Assembly: GCA_964448395.1 (NCBI GenBank)
Contig: CAYUWM010000002.1
Span: 1-64,000, forward strand
Direction: 5' to 3'
DNA length: 64,000 bases
From: CAYUWM01 sp964448395
GTDB lineage: Bacteria > Chloroflexota > Dehalococcoidia > E44-bin15
Position numbers and translations under genes: made by a program. Below the pieces are notes generated by a model. It did no database searches. It had not been told where the DNA came from and saw nothing but the letters and a program-made list of their open reading frames with translations. Numbering within the stretch: position 1 is the first letter of the stretch; the number at the start of each line of letters is the position of its first letter. Shown piece by piece: positions 9,101 to 17,586 of the stretch.

Positions 9101-12100
9101 GGGTCAACGTGTCGCGGGACATCACCGAGCGCAAGCGGGCGGAGGATGCGGTGCGGGAATCGGAGCAGAGGTTCCGCTTGATATTCGAATCCATCGTGGA
9201 CGGGCTCACCGTCACTGACCTCAACGGCAACATTGTCGATATAAATGAGGCGGCGCTCCAATTACACGGGTACAGCGAGAAGCAGGAGATCATCGGGAAA
9301 AACACCATCGAGTATATGGTTGCCGAGGCGGACCGCAAGCGGACGGTAGAGGAGGCGCTGGAGGCCATCGGGCAGGATCGTCCCCTGTCGCGGGCGGAGT
9401 ACAGGCTGCAGAGGGCGGATGGGACCGAGTTCGACGGAGAGTTCAGCACCGCCATACTGCGGGATGCCTCCGGTAAGGCAACCGGACATATCGGTATGAC
9501 GCGGGACATCACCGAGCGCAGGCAGGCGGAGGAAGCGATACGCCAGTCGGAGGAGAAACTGCGCATCATGTTCGAATCCATGCGCGATGCCATCGTCCTC
9601 ACCGACACCACCGGTACCATCGTGGAAGTTAATGACGCCACAGTTAAAATGCACGGCTTCGGCAGCAGGGAAGAGATCATCGGCAGAAACGGTATCGAGC
9701 TGGTCGCCGAGAGCGACCGCAAAAAGGTGGCGGAGGCAGCAATAAATCAATCTAAAGGTGAGACGGCCGAAGGACTTATAGAACACCATCTGCTCCTGCG
9801 AGCGGACGGCACCGAGTTCGAGTCCGAGTCCAGCCGCGCAGTACTGCAAGATACCAATGGGAAGACCACCGGGTTCATCGCCGTGGAGCGGGATATCTCC
9901 GAACGCAGGCAAATGGAGCGGGAACTGCTGGAGTCGGCGCAGAAGATACGCCTGGTATTCGAGTCTCTCGGTGACGGGGTCAGTGTAACCGATATGCAGG
10001 GCAACCTCATAGAGGTCAACGAGGCGGCAGTGCACCTGCACGGATACCGCCGCAAGGAAGAGCTCATCGGCAGGAACGGGCTCGAGCTGGTTGCCGAGGA
10101 TGACCGCAAGAGGTGTATGCAGAACGCGCTGCACGCGGCGGAAACGGGTGAGATCCAGTACAGGATGGAGTACAAAATGCTGCGAAAGGGCGCCCGGGAG
10201 TTCGACGCTGATTACACCCTGGCGCCGCTGAAGGACAGCAGTGGAAACATAACCGGCTTCATCGCCATCGTCCGCGACGTAACCGGGCAAAAGCAGGCGG
10301 CACAGGCATTGGAAGAGAGCGAGTCCAGGTTCCGGGCTCTTGTCGAGAACATGAGCAGCGCCGTCGCAGTATATGAAGTCAAGAACAAGGGGAAGGACTT
10401 CATCTTCAAAGACTTGAATAGCGCCGGGGAGAGGATATCTGACCTGAAGAAAGAGGACATCTTAGATAAGAACTTAGTAGATGTCTTCCCTAACATCAAG
10501 AAGGGCGGGCTTTATCAGGCGATGCGACGGGTATGGAAGACTGGCAAGCCGGAGCATGTCCCGCCCACACTTTACAGGGACGATCGTATATCGGGATGGC
10601 GCGAGAACTACATCTACAAGCTGCCCACCGGGGAGGTGGTCGCGGTTTACGACGACGTCACCGAGCGCATTCGGGCGGAGGAGGCGCTGCGGGAATCGGG
10701 GGAGAAGCTACGCACCATGTTCGATTCCACCAATGACTCGTTCATCATCACCGATCTGGAGACCAATGTTGTAGACGTTAACGAGGCAACCCTGCGCACA
10801 TTCGGTTACAGCAAGGAAGAGCTTATCGGGAAAAAGGGCTTCGACCTGATAGCGCCCGAGGACCTGGAAAAGGCTATGGAACCCATGAGCCAGGCGCTGG
10901 AAGCGGGGAAGCCGATGGACAGGATGGAGCTTTCCATCATATGTGGAGACGGGCGTAAGCTGGAGACCGACTTCAGCATCTCCGCGCTGCACGACAGCGC
11001 CGGGAATACAACCGGGTTCGTCGCCGCTGCCCGCGACATCACCGAGCGCAAACGGGCAGAGGAGGCACTGCGGGAATCGGAGGAGAAGCTGCGTACCATG
11101 TTCGAGTCCACCAGCGACGGTATCTTGGTCACCGACCCCACACTCAGCATCATACAGACGAACGAGGCCGCCGCACGGATGCTGGGCTTCGCCAGCAAGG
11201 AAGCCATGGTCGGCCAGAGCGCGCTGCCGTATATGTCAGCCGGGACCCGTGGCCCCGCCGGTGCGGAAGACAACGGTGACGGCAAGGTACAGGTCGAGTT
11301 CAGCGTCAGCCAGTTACGTGACAGTTTTGGGAATACTTCGGGCTTTATCGCCGTCGCCCGTGACGTAACCGAACGCAAGAAGGCTGAGGCGCAGCTGAAG
11401 AAGATGCTGCAGGATCTGGAACGATCCAACGCCGAACTGGAGCAGTTCGCCTACATCGCCTCCCACGACCTGCAGGAACCGCTGCGCATGATCTCCAGCT
11501 ATACACAGCTGATAGGTCGCCGTTATAAGGGCAAGCTGGATGCCGACGGCGAGGAGTTCATCGAATACGCCGTGGACGGGGCCACCCGCATGCAGGACAG
11601 GATCCAGGCCCTGTTGACCTACTCACGGGTGGGGACGAGGGGCAAGGAGTTCGAGCCCATCGACTGCGAAGATGTGCTAAATGAGGCGCTCGCCAATCTA
11701 CAGGTAGCGATCAAGAAGAGCGATGCGGTAATTACCCACGACCCCCTGCCGACCGTAACCGCCGACGGCATTCAGATGGTGCAGCTGTTCCAGAACCTGA
11801 TCGAGAACGGCATCAAGTTCCACGACCAGAATCAACCGCAGGTCCACATCTCCGCCAAAGAGCAGGATGAAGACTGGCTATTCTCCTTCCGCGACAACGG
11901 CATCGGCATCGACCCGGAGTATAAGGACCGCATCTTCCTGATATTCAAGCGACTGCATGCCAAGGGGGAGTTTGCCGGCACCGGCGTGGGTCTGGCGCTG
12001 TGCAAGAAGATCGTGGAACGCCACGGCGGGAAGATATGGGTGGAGTCCGAGGTGGGCAAGGGCGCCACCTTTTGCTTCACTATCCCCACAGAAAGAAAGG

Positions 12101-12117
12101 AGGAAGATAATGAATGA
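6187..12117 (+). CDS. Giant soluble histidine kinase with 13 PAS domains
   Basis: A 1976-residue sensor histidine kinase with no membrane segment, so probably cytosolic. After a charged N-terminus holding a repeated KLRxMxEYEGVTR element (residues ~39 and ~79), thirteen PAS-PAC units start near residues 96, 227, 352, 475, 603, 731, 857, 985, 1115, 1243, 1372, 1498 and 1626, most ending in RDITERKRAEEA-like PAC linkers. HisKA begins near 1742 with FAYIASHDLQEPLRM (phospho-acceptor H1760). The ATPase domain has QNLIENGIKF (~1868), DNGIGIDPEY (~1903) and GTGVGLALCKKI (~1931). PAS 4 and 6 are close copies; PAS 13 is shortened. The ligand of any PAS is not evident. The start follows ACAGGAGGT, and the 3' end overlaps its response regulator. 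Confidence 0.93.
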   Translation: MSPEKERKDKRSRPAEAAKGSGGAKSQRAKKRPQQPRGKLRSMLEYEGVTRSKGAKKHEAATGANDQQPRPRSTGKSKLRAMFEYEGVTRQEARTKEALRETEQKLRVILDSIAAGVTITDLEGNIIEMNSGALRLHGFSSKEQVIGRNGLELIAEKDRGRAIKNWTARFEDDSAKEVSDYYTLLKADGSQFEAAASESLLRDKYGEPEGFITIARDITERKRAEEAVRASEAKLRAMFESIEDAVTIVDLEGNILEVNDVMCRMSGYSREELIAKSGFDIIDPQYRDTMVNDLLKQIKGEVPKEAPAYKFSTPDGREYYAELHVSVIRDGTGKATGFLTIHNDVTERRQMQEALRESEELARGMLESSATGIYLVQERLFQYVSPLFTEISGYSSSELIGTNPLEYVHPEDREPVRKKAIENLKGRSSLPHEFRFIKKDGQPVWVLEKVASIEYGGKRAAIASFMDITEQKRSEAELAKSAEKLRIIIESIGDMLFVTDLELNFVNVNDAAVRLLGYSKEEELIGKSAVECIAEKDRSGVAVDMGKALATQSGVETIGYTLLTSDGKEIDAESNIDILRDCSGMVVGLIITARDVTERKRMQEAVRASEEKLRIMFESIHDGIVVTDPLGSIIEANEATASMTGYPREKLIGMSGLDLISPEYHQMSAEVMGKVLEGEQATGNLELKFITADGTEIDAEFSTSVIYDGDGNATGFVSIARDIGERKRMEAELEKSAEKLRLVIESIGDMLFITDLDLNFSNVNEAAVRQLGYTAQEELAGKNAIESVVEEDRTRVAIELGKALAEEHGIEIMEYSLKSADGRRFDVEANAEILRDCSGMVVGLIISARDVTERKQMQEAIRDSEEKLHGIFDTIPDGITFTDMTGTILELNEAMVNMYGHSNKEELIGRNAIDFIVDEYRDTVVLLGMEAIKEGHDINRIEYRLVNASGKQFDVELYAAPLRDSSGEPVAWVNVSRDITERKRAEDAVRESEQRFRLIFESIVDGLTVTDLNGNIVDINEAALQLHGYSEKQEIIGKNTIEYMVAEADRKRTVEEALEAIGQDRPLSRAEYRLQRADGTEFDGEFSTAILRDASGKATGHIGMTRDITERRQAEEAIRQSEEKLRIMFESMRDAIVLTDTTGTIVEVNDATVKMHGFGSREEIIGRNGIELVAESDRKKVAEAAINQSKGETAEGLIEHHLLLRADGTEFESESSRAVLQDTNGKTTGFIAVERDISERRQMERELLESAQKIRLVFESLGDGVSVTDMQGNLIEVNEAAVHLHGYRRKEELIGRNGLELVAEDDRKRCMQNALHAAETGEIQYRMEYKMLRKGAREFDADYTLAPLKDSSGNITGFIAIVRDVTGQKQAAQALEESESRFRALVENMSSAVAVYEVKNKGKDFIFKDLNSAGERISDLKKEDILDKNLVDVFPNIKKGGLYQAMRRVWKTGKPEHVPPTLYRDDRISGWRENYIYKLPTGEVVAVYDDVTERIRAEEALRESGEKLRTMFDSTNDSFIITDLETNVVDVNEATLRTFGYSKEELIGKKGFDLIAPEDLEKAMEPMSQALEAGKPMDRMELSIICGDGRKLETDFSISALHDSAGNTTGFVAAARDITERKRAEEALRESEEKLRTMFESTSDGILVTDPTLSIIQTNEAAARMLGFASKEAMVGQSALPYMSAGTRGPAGAEDNGDGKVQVEFSVSQLRDSFGNTSGFIAVARDVTERKKAEAQLKKMLQDLERSNAELEQFAYIASHDLQEPLRMISSYTQLIGRRYKGKLDADGEEFIEYAVDGATRMQDRIQALLTYSRVGTRGKEFEPIDCEDVLNEALANLQVAIKKSDAVITHDPLPTVTADGIQMVQLFQNLIENGIKFHDQNQPQVHISAKEQDEDWLFSFRDNGIGIDPEYKDRIFLIFKRLHAKGEFAGTGVGLALCKKIVERHGGKIWVESEVGKGATFCFTIPTERKEEDNE

Positions 12118-12556
12118 ACAGGAAAGAACCACACCCGTTGAGATCCTGCTGGTTGAGGATAACCCCGGCGATGTCCGCCTGACCCAGGAGGCCCTCAAGG
12201 AGAGCAAGGTCACCAACAACCTCAGCGTGGCCGAGGACGGCGTAGAGGCGCTCGCTTTCCTCAAGCGCGAGGGCAAGTACGCCGATGCGCCACGCCCCGA
12301 CCTGCTCCTGTTGGACCTCAACCTGCCCAAGAAGGACGGGAGAGAGCTTCTGGAGGAGATCAAGGCCAATGAGAACCTCAGGCGTATCCCGGTGGTGGTG
12401 CTCACCACCTCCAAGGCAGAGGAGGACATCCTCAGGATGTACAATCAGCACGCCAACTGCTACATCACCAAGCCCATCGACTTCGACCAGTTCATCGAAG
12501 TGATAAAGTCCATCGAAAATTTCTGGCTCACCATCGTGAAACTTCCCACGGATTAG
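12110..12556 (+). CDS. Single-domain response regulator, Rcp1/CheY-like (copy 1)
   Basis: A 148-residue receiver-only regulator. Acidic pocket E16-D17 (LLVEDNPGD), phospho-acceptor D69 (LLLLDLNLP), T99/T100 and K121-P122 are all present, so it should be phosphorylatable. The insertion after the acidic pocket and the C-terminus resemble Rcp1, the partner of phytochrome-like kinases. The true start is ATG 12110 inside the end of the kinase gene (8-base overlap) after AAAGGAGGA, which indicates translational coupling and a cognate pair. It differs from the regulator at 16124 at only 7 positions (5, 7, 87, 112, 132, 137, 148). With no output domain it must act by protein contact or as a phosphate relay. 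Confidence 0.93.
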   Translation: MNEQERTTPVEILLVEDNPGDVRLTQEALKESKVTNNLSVAEDGVEALAFLKREGKYADAPRPDLLLLDLNLPKKDGRELLEEIKANENLRRIPVVVLTTSKAEEDILRMYNQHANCYITKPIDFDQFIEVIKSIENFWLTIVKLPTD

Positions 12557-12619
12557 AACCGCTCGGCGCCTCAAATCTGCCTTGAGGGGGCTCCAGGGGG
12601 GATACTGCCCCACGGCGTG

Positions 12620-12647
12620 TTGACAAAGACGCCGAATGGTATATTAT
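12620..12647 (+). promoter_or_regulatory. Sigma70-type promoter before the second kinase module
   Basis: TTGACA (12620-12625), 16-base spacer, TATTAT (12642-12647). A TATA-rich run continues to 12650. Predicted start near 12654, some 50 bases before the kinase ATG, so the second module can be transcribed on its own. Confidence 0.6.
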
Positions 12648-12702
12648 ATAACCTGCCGAGAGTTGCCTTCAGTTATATAGAGAGCTATGTAAGGTCAATG
12701 GA

Positions 12703-15700
12703 ATGAGCAAGGATAAAGCTCAAAAAGACAAGCATTCCGGAGCTAGCGACGACAGGGCTGCTGTTACCACCAAACAGCGGGCCGATGAAGCATGGCTGAG
12801 CCCGGAGGAGAAGCTGCGCATTATCTTCGACTCCATCACGGATGGTATAACCATCACCGACCTTATGGGCAATATTACTGACGTTAATGAAGCTGCGGTA
12901 CGAATGGGCGGCTTCAGCGACCGGGAAGAGCAGATCGGGAGGAACGGCATTGAATTTGTAGCACCCCGAGACCGCGCTAGGGCTATAGAGGAATTTACCA
13001 GAGTGCTTAATGAGGGAAGCGGCAGCGGCACGGTGGAGTATACCATCGTTGGTGCTGGCGGACATGAAGTTGAGGCCGAGGTCAGCATCACCCTGTTGCG
13101 GGACGGTTCGGGTAAGCCAGTGGGGTACATCAACGTGTCCCGCGATATCACCGACCGCAAGCAGATGGAAGAGGTGCTCATCGCCTCCGAGGAGAAGCTG
13201 CATACCATATTCGAATCGATGAACGACGCCCTCACCGTCATGGACCTGAACGGAACAATCACCGACGTAAACGAGGCAGCGGTAGAGTTGCATGGTTTCA
13301 CTTTCAAGAAGGAGCTCATCGGTCGAAAAGCACTGGACTTCGTTGCCGAGAAGGACCGCGCCAAGGCCCTGGATAATACCAAACAGATATACAAAGAGGG
13401 TCGTGGCAATGCCATAGAGTATACCCTGCTCACCAACGATGGCAGGGAGATAGAGGCCGAGTTCAGTGCCGCTTTGCTGCATGATAATATCGGGAAGCCT
13501 TCCGGGTTCATCGCCGTTTCCCGCGATATCACCGAGCGTAAGCGTATGGAGGAGGATCTGCGCAAGACTGCGGAGAAGCTGCGTATCATGTTCGAAACCA
13601 TCGGTGATATGTTCATCGTCACCGATATGGAACTGGATATAGTAAACGCTAATGAGGCCGCGGCCCAGCTGCTGGGGTTCAGCAACAGCGAGGAATTAAC
13701 CGGCAATAATATCACCAAGCTCATATCCAAGGGAGACCGCACGGTAGCCACAAAGACACTCAAGCAGACACTGAAAACCAAAAAGGGAAGCGGCACAGCG
13801 AGCATAGAGTGCAGATTTATCTCAGCCGGCGGCAAAGAGATTGATGCCGCCATTACCACCGACTTGCTGCGCGACTGTGGCGGTAAGCCGATGGGCCTCA
13901 CTATCACCGGACGGGACATAACCGAGCGCAAACGGATGATGGAACAATTGCGCGATTCCGAGGAGAAAAAGCGCCTTCTATTTGAATCGATCAAAGATGG
14001 GATCATGGTGGTCGACCTGACGGGCAAGGTGATTGAAGCAAACGAGGTATCCGTAAGATCGCTGGGATACACCAGAGAAGAGCTTATCGGCATCGACAGC
14101 CTGTCCTTTGTAGCTAAAAAAGACCGTGATAGAGGGGTCGAGAATGCTATAAAGCTGATAAGTGCCGGTGTGGCGGATGATTACATCGATTACACCACAC
14201 TGTCACTCCTAACCAAGGATGGCAGAGAGGTCGAGGTGGAGCACAGCACCGCCCTGATGCGTGACAGTTCGGGGCATCCAATGGCGATAATCGGCATCTC
14301 ACATGATATCACCGAACGCAAACGGGCGGAGGAAGCCCTGCGTCAATCGGAGGAGAAGCTGCGTCTTACATTTGAAGCCATAGGGGACGCACTTACTGTT
14401 ACCGACCTGGAAGGCAATATCATAGAAGTTAATGAACTGGCATACAGCAAAGCCGGGTACGACAGCAAAGAGGAATTCATAGGTAAAAATGGCTTCGATA
14501 TGGTATCGCCAGAAGACCGCGACCGGATATCGAAAGACATAGTTAAAGCGATTAAAGAGGGCCGCAACTCGTTAACGATGGAGTGCACGTTTCATCCCAT
14601 CAAAGGCGATGATTACGAGGCTGAACTGACGATGAGCGTGATACGGGATACAGATGGCAACCCTACGGGATTCATCGCCACCTCACGTGACATCACCGAG
14701 CGCAAGCGTGCGGAGGAGGCGGTACGAGCCTCCGAGGAGAAGCTGCTCGGCATATTTGACACCATTCCCGACGGCGTTGCCTTTACCGATATGACGGGCA
14801 GCATCTTGGAGCTGAACGAAGCCATGGTCCGCATGTACGGACACAGCAGTAAGAAAGACCTCATAGGCAGAAATGCCATCGACTTCGTCGCCGAGGAATA
14901 CCGTGACACGGTTACGCTGTTAGGGCTACAGGCGATCAAAGAGGGACGCCATATCAACCGGGTGGAGTACAGGCTTGTCAACGAAGCTGGTGAAGGGTTT
15001 GATGTTGAGCTGTACGCCGCTCCGCTGCGTGACAGCTCAGGGGAACCGATTGCGTGGGTCAACGTTTCACGGGATGTAACGGAGCGCAAGAAGGCCGACC
15101 AAGCGATACGCCAATCGGAGGAGACGCTACGCCTCATGTTCGAGTCCACCAGCGACGGGATAGTCATCACCAATCCCGCACTTACCATTATCGAAGCGAA
15201 TGCGGCAGCGCCCCGCCTGCTGGGATACGGCGGCAAGGAAGAGCTCATCGGCAAGAGCGCCATCCCGTTCATGTCCGCCGAGACAGAAGCGGACAGCGAG
15301 TTGCACACCGAGTTCAGCGTCAGCCAGTTGCGCGACAGTGCCGGAAATACGACCGGGTTTATCGGCATCTGCCGTGACATCACCGAGCGCAAGCGCGCCG
15401 AGAGAAAGCTGAAGGAAACGCTGGAAGAGCTGGGACGCTCAAACCAGGAACTGGAGCAGTTCGCTTATGTTGCCTCCCACGACCTGCAGGAACCGCTGCG
15501 GATGGTATCGAGCTATACCCAGCTGCTGGCGAGGCGATATAAAGGCAAGCTGGAACCCGACGCCGACGAGTTCATCGAGTTCGCCGTGGACGGCTCCAAC
15601 CGGATGATGGCAATGATCCAGGCCCTGTTAACCTATTCGCGGGTGGGAACGCGGGGCAAGGAGTTCGAGCTCACCGACTGCGAGGATGTGCTCAGCAAAG

Positions 15701-16131
15701 CGCTTTCCAACCTGCAGGTGGCGATCGAGGAGAAGGGCGCGGAGGTGACCCACGATCCACTACCGACCATTCTAGGCGACGACACACAGTTGCTTCAGTT
15801 GTTCCAGAACCTGATCGGCAACGCTGTCAAGTTCTGCGATGAAGAGCATCCCAGCGTTCATGTCTCCGCCAAAGAGCAGGACGAGGACTGGCTCTTCTCC
15901 TTCCGCGACAACGGTATCGGCATTGACCCGCAGTTCAAAGACCGCATATTCGTGATCTTCCAGCGTCTGCACGGCAAGGGAGAGTACAAGGGCACCGGCA
16001 TAGGCCTGGCGGTCTGCAAGAGGATCGTGGAACGCCACGGCGGCAAGATCTGGGTGGAGTCCGAGCCGGGCAAGGGCGCCACCTTTTACTTCACTATCCC
16101 CACAGAAAGAGAGGAGGATGATAATGAATGA
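12703..16131 (+). CDS. Soluble histidine kinase with 7 PAS domains
   Basis: An 1142-residue paralogue of the upstream giant kinase, also without membrane segments. Seven PAS-PAC units begin near residues 33, 155, 282, 411, 542, 670 and 799. HisKA starts near 910, with the phospho-acceptor at H926 in FAYVASHDLQEPLRM. The ATPase motifs QNLIGNAVKF, DNGIGIDPQF and GTGIGLAVCKRI are intact. PAS 6 is very similar to PAS 7 of the larger kinase, and the shortened PAS 7 corresponds to its PAS 13; the kinase cores align end to end, so the two genes arose by duplication followed by gain or loss of PAS units. It overlaps its regulator by 8 bases. The signal sensed is unknown. Confidence 0.93.
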   Translation: MSKDKAQKDKHSGASDDRAAVTTKQRADEAWLSPEEKLRIIFDSITDGITITDLMGNITDVNEAAVRMGGFSDREEQIGRNGIEFVAPRDRARAIEEFTRVLNEGSGSGTVEYTIVGAGGHEVEAEVSITLLRDGSGKPVGYINVSRDITDRKQMEEVLIASEEKLHTIFESMNDALTVMDLNGTITDVNEAAVELHGFTFKKELIGRKALDFVAEKDRAKALDNTKQIYKEGRGNAIEYTLLTNDGREIEAEFSAALLHDNIGKPSGFIAVSRDITERKRMEEDLRKTAEKLRIMFETIGDMFIVTDMELDIVNANEAAAQLLGFSNSEELTGNNITKLISKGDRTVATKTLKQTLKTKKGSGTASIECRFISAGGKEIDAAITTDLLRDCGGKPMGLTITGRDITERKRMMEQLRDSEEKKRLLFESIKDGIMVVDLTGKVIEANEVSVRSLGYTREELIGIDSLSFVAKKDRDRGVENAIKLISAGVADDYIDYTTLSLLTKDGREVEVEHSTALMRDSSGHPMAIIGISHDITERKRAEEALRQSEEKLRLTFEAIGDALTVTDLEGNIIEVNELAYSKAGYDSKEEFIGKNGFDMVSPEDRDRISKDIVKAIKEGRNSLTMECTFHPIKGDDYEAELTMSVIRDTDGNPTGFIATSRDITERKRAEEAVRASEEKLLGIFDTIPDGVAFTDMTGSILELNEAMVRMYGHSSKKDLIGRNAIDFVAEEYRDTVTLLGLQAIKEGRHINRVEYRLVNEAGEGFDVELYAAPLRDSSGEPIAWVNVSRDVTERKKADQAIRQSEETLRLMFESTSDGIVITNPALTIIEANAAAPRLLGYGGKEELIGKSAIPFMSAETEADSELHTEFSVSQLRDSAGNTTGFIGICRDITERKRAERKLKETLEELGRSNQELEQFAYVASHDLQEPLRMVSSYTQLLARRYKGKLEPDADEFIEFAVDGSNRMMAMIQALLTYSRVGTRGKEFELTDCEDVLSKALSNLQVAIEEKGAEVTHDPLPTILGDDTQLLQLFQNLIGNAVKFCDEEHPSVHVSAKEQDEDWLFSFRDNGIGIDPQFKDRIFVIFQRLHGKGEYKGTGIGLAVCKRIVERHGGKIWVESEPGKGATFYFTIPTEREEDDNE

Positions 16132-16570
16132 ACAGAAAAGAAGCACACCCGTTGAGATTCTGCTGGTTGAGGATAACCCCGGTGACGTCCGCCTGACCCA
16201 GGAGGCCCTCAAGGAGAGCAAGGTAACCAACAACCTCAGCGTGGCCGAGGACGGCGTAGAGGCGCTCGCTTTCCTCAAGCGCGAGGGCAAGTACGCCGAT
16301 GCGCCACGCCCCGACCTGCTCCTGTTGGACCTCAACCTGCCCAAGAAGGACGGGAGAGAGCTTCTGGAGGAGATCAAGGCCGATGAGAACCTCAGGCGCA
16401 TCCCGGTGGTGGTGCTCACCACCTCCAAGGCGGAGGAGGACATCCTCAGGATGTACGACCAGCACGCCAACTGCTATATCACCAAGCCCATCGACTTCGA
16501 CCAGTTCATCGAGGTGGTGAAATCTATCGAGGACTTCTGGCTCACAATCGTGAAACTGCCCACGGAATAA
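16124..16570 (+). CDS. Single-domain response regulator, Rcp1/CheY-like (copy 2)
   Basis: A 148-residue receiver, 141 of 148 residues identical to the regulator at 12110. E16-D17, D69, T99/T100 and K121 are conserved. I take ATG 16124 after GAGAGGAGGA rather than the in-frame ATG at 16118, because it matches the other copy exactly. It overlaps the 3' end of the 7-PAS kinase by 8 bases. Changes between copies are conservative (N to D, I to V, E to K), so cross-phosphorylation between the two modules is likely; this is inference. Confidence 0.93.
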   Translation: MNEQKRSTPVEILLVEDNPGDVRLTQEALKESKVTNNLSVAEDGVEALAFLKREGKYADAPRPDLLLLDLNLPKKDGRELLEEIKADENLRRIPVVVLTTSKAEEDILRMYDQHANCYITKPIDFDQFIEVVKSIEDFWLTIVKLPTE

Positions 16571-16592
16571 ATCGGGAGAGGAGGGCAAGGTC

Positions 16593-17549
16593 TTGAAAAT
16601 CCTGTTAGTGGAAGACAACCCCGGAGATACCAGGCTGATACAGGAGATGCTCAGGGAAGCGGAGAATGTACAGTTCGATCTGGTACATGCGGAGAGCCTC
16701 GCTGAAGCGTTCAAGTGCCTGAGCGAGGACAACTTCGATTTGGTCCTGCTCGATCTCGGCCTGCCCGACAGCCAGGGCATCGACACGTTCAACAGGGTAT
16801 ACGCCAAGGTGCCCGTTGTGCCCATCGTTATACTTACCGGGCTCTCCGACGAGGCGTTCGCCATAACGGCGATGCGCCACGGTGCGCAGGACTACCTCAG
16901 CAAAAATGATGTAGAGAGCAACCTGCTGGTACGCGTCATGCGCTTCGCCATCGAGCGAAAGAGGCTGGAGGAGCGGATGCGCTTGACCACCGAGTTGACC
17001 AAGAAAATCGGCTCCAGCCTTGACCTCAGCGATGTGCTGGAGACATTCGCCACAGGGATAAAGCGGCTGGTGGATTTTAACCAGGCGACGATCACGCTGG
17101 TGGAAGAAGGAAACCTGAGATTCCTGGCGATATCCGCCAAAGAGAACACCGAGTTCGTCGAGGATGCTGTGGTACCGCTGACGGGCACGCCGACCGAATG
17201 GGTGGTTGCCCATAAAAAAGCCAATGTGGAGGCCGATTTCGCCAAGGAGATGCTATTCCCGTTCGATGACATCCACTTCCAGGAGGGGATGAAATCGGCG
17301 ATCCGCCTTCCGCTGTTCGCCAAGGGCGATGTCTTTGGAACGCTGAACTTCAACAGCAGCCAACCGAATGCTTACGGAGAACGGGAGCAGGAGATACTGG
17401 AGGAGTTCACCGGCCAGATCGCCACTGCTATCAAGAACGACATGCTGCTCACCGAGGCGAAGCAGCGAATAGAGGCGCTAGAGATCGCCTACAGGCAGCT
17501 GGCCGATAAGGCCAAGGCTGCCGCCCAAAGCAGTCAGGATGGGGAGTAG
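16593..17549 (+). CDS. Response regulator with C-terminal GAF domain
   Basis: A 318-residue protein with a receiver at residues 1-125 (ILLVEDNPGD, LVLLDLGLPDS, ILTGLSD, and lysine in YLSKND) and a GAF domain at about 140-300. A short helical linker with RLEERMRLTTELTKKIG joins them and a coiled-coil-like tail ends the protein. No DNA-binding or enzymatic output domain is visible. Start is TTG 16593 after GAGAGGAGGGC, 22 bases behind the second small regulator, so it probably belongs to the same operon and may receive phosphate from the multi-PAS kinases. The GAF ligand is unknown. Confidence 0.85.
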   Translation: MKILLVEDNPGDTRLIQEMLREAENVQFDLVHAESLAEAFKCLSEDNFDLVLLDLGLPDSQGIDTFNRVYAKVPVVPIVILTGLSDEAFAITAMRHGAQDYLSKNDVESNLLVRVMRFAIERKRLEERMRLTTELTKKIGSSLDLSDVLETFATGIKRLVDFNQATITLVEEGNLRFLAISAKENTEFVEDAVVPLTGTPTEWVVAHKKANVEADFAKEMLFPFDDIHFQEGMKSAIRLPLFAKGDVFGTLNFNSSQPNAYGEREQEILEEFTGQIATAIKNDMLLTEAKQRIEALEIAYRQLADKAKAAAQSSQDGE

Positions 17550-17586
17550 GCTCAGCCCTGTGCGCCATGCCATGGCCGGGGGGAAG

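Noticed and set aside
6830..11400. Regularly spaced near-identical DNA repeats resembling a repeat array
   Set aside because: The repeats, around atcaccgagcgcaag, are the coding sequence of PAC linkers in consecutive PAS domains and are in frame.
12557..12619. Intrinsic terminator after the first response regulator
   Set aside because: CCTCAA/TTGAGG can form a short stem, but no T-run follows.
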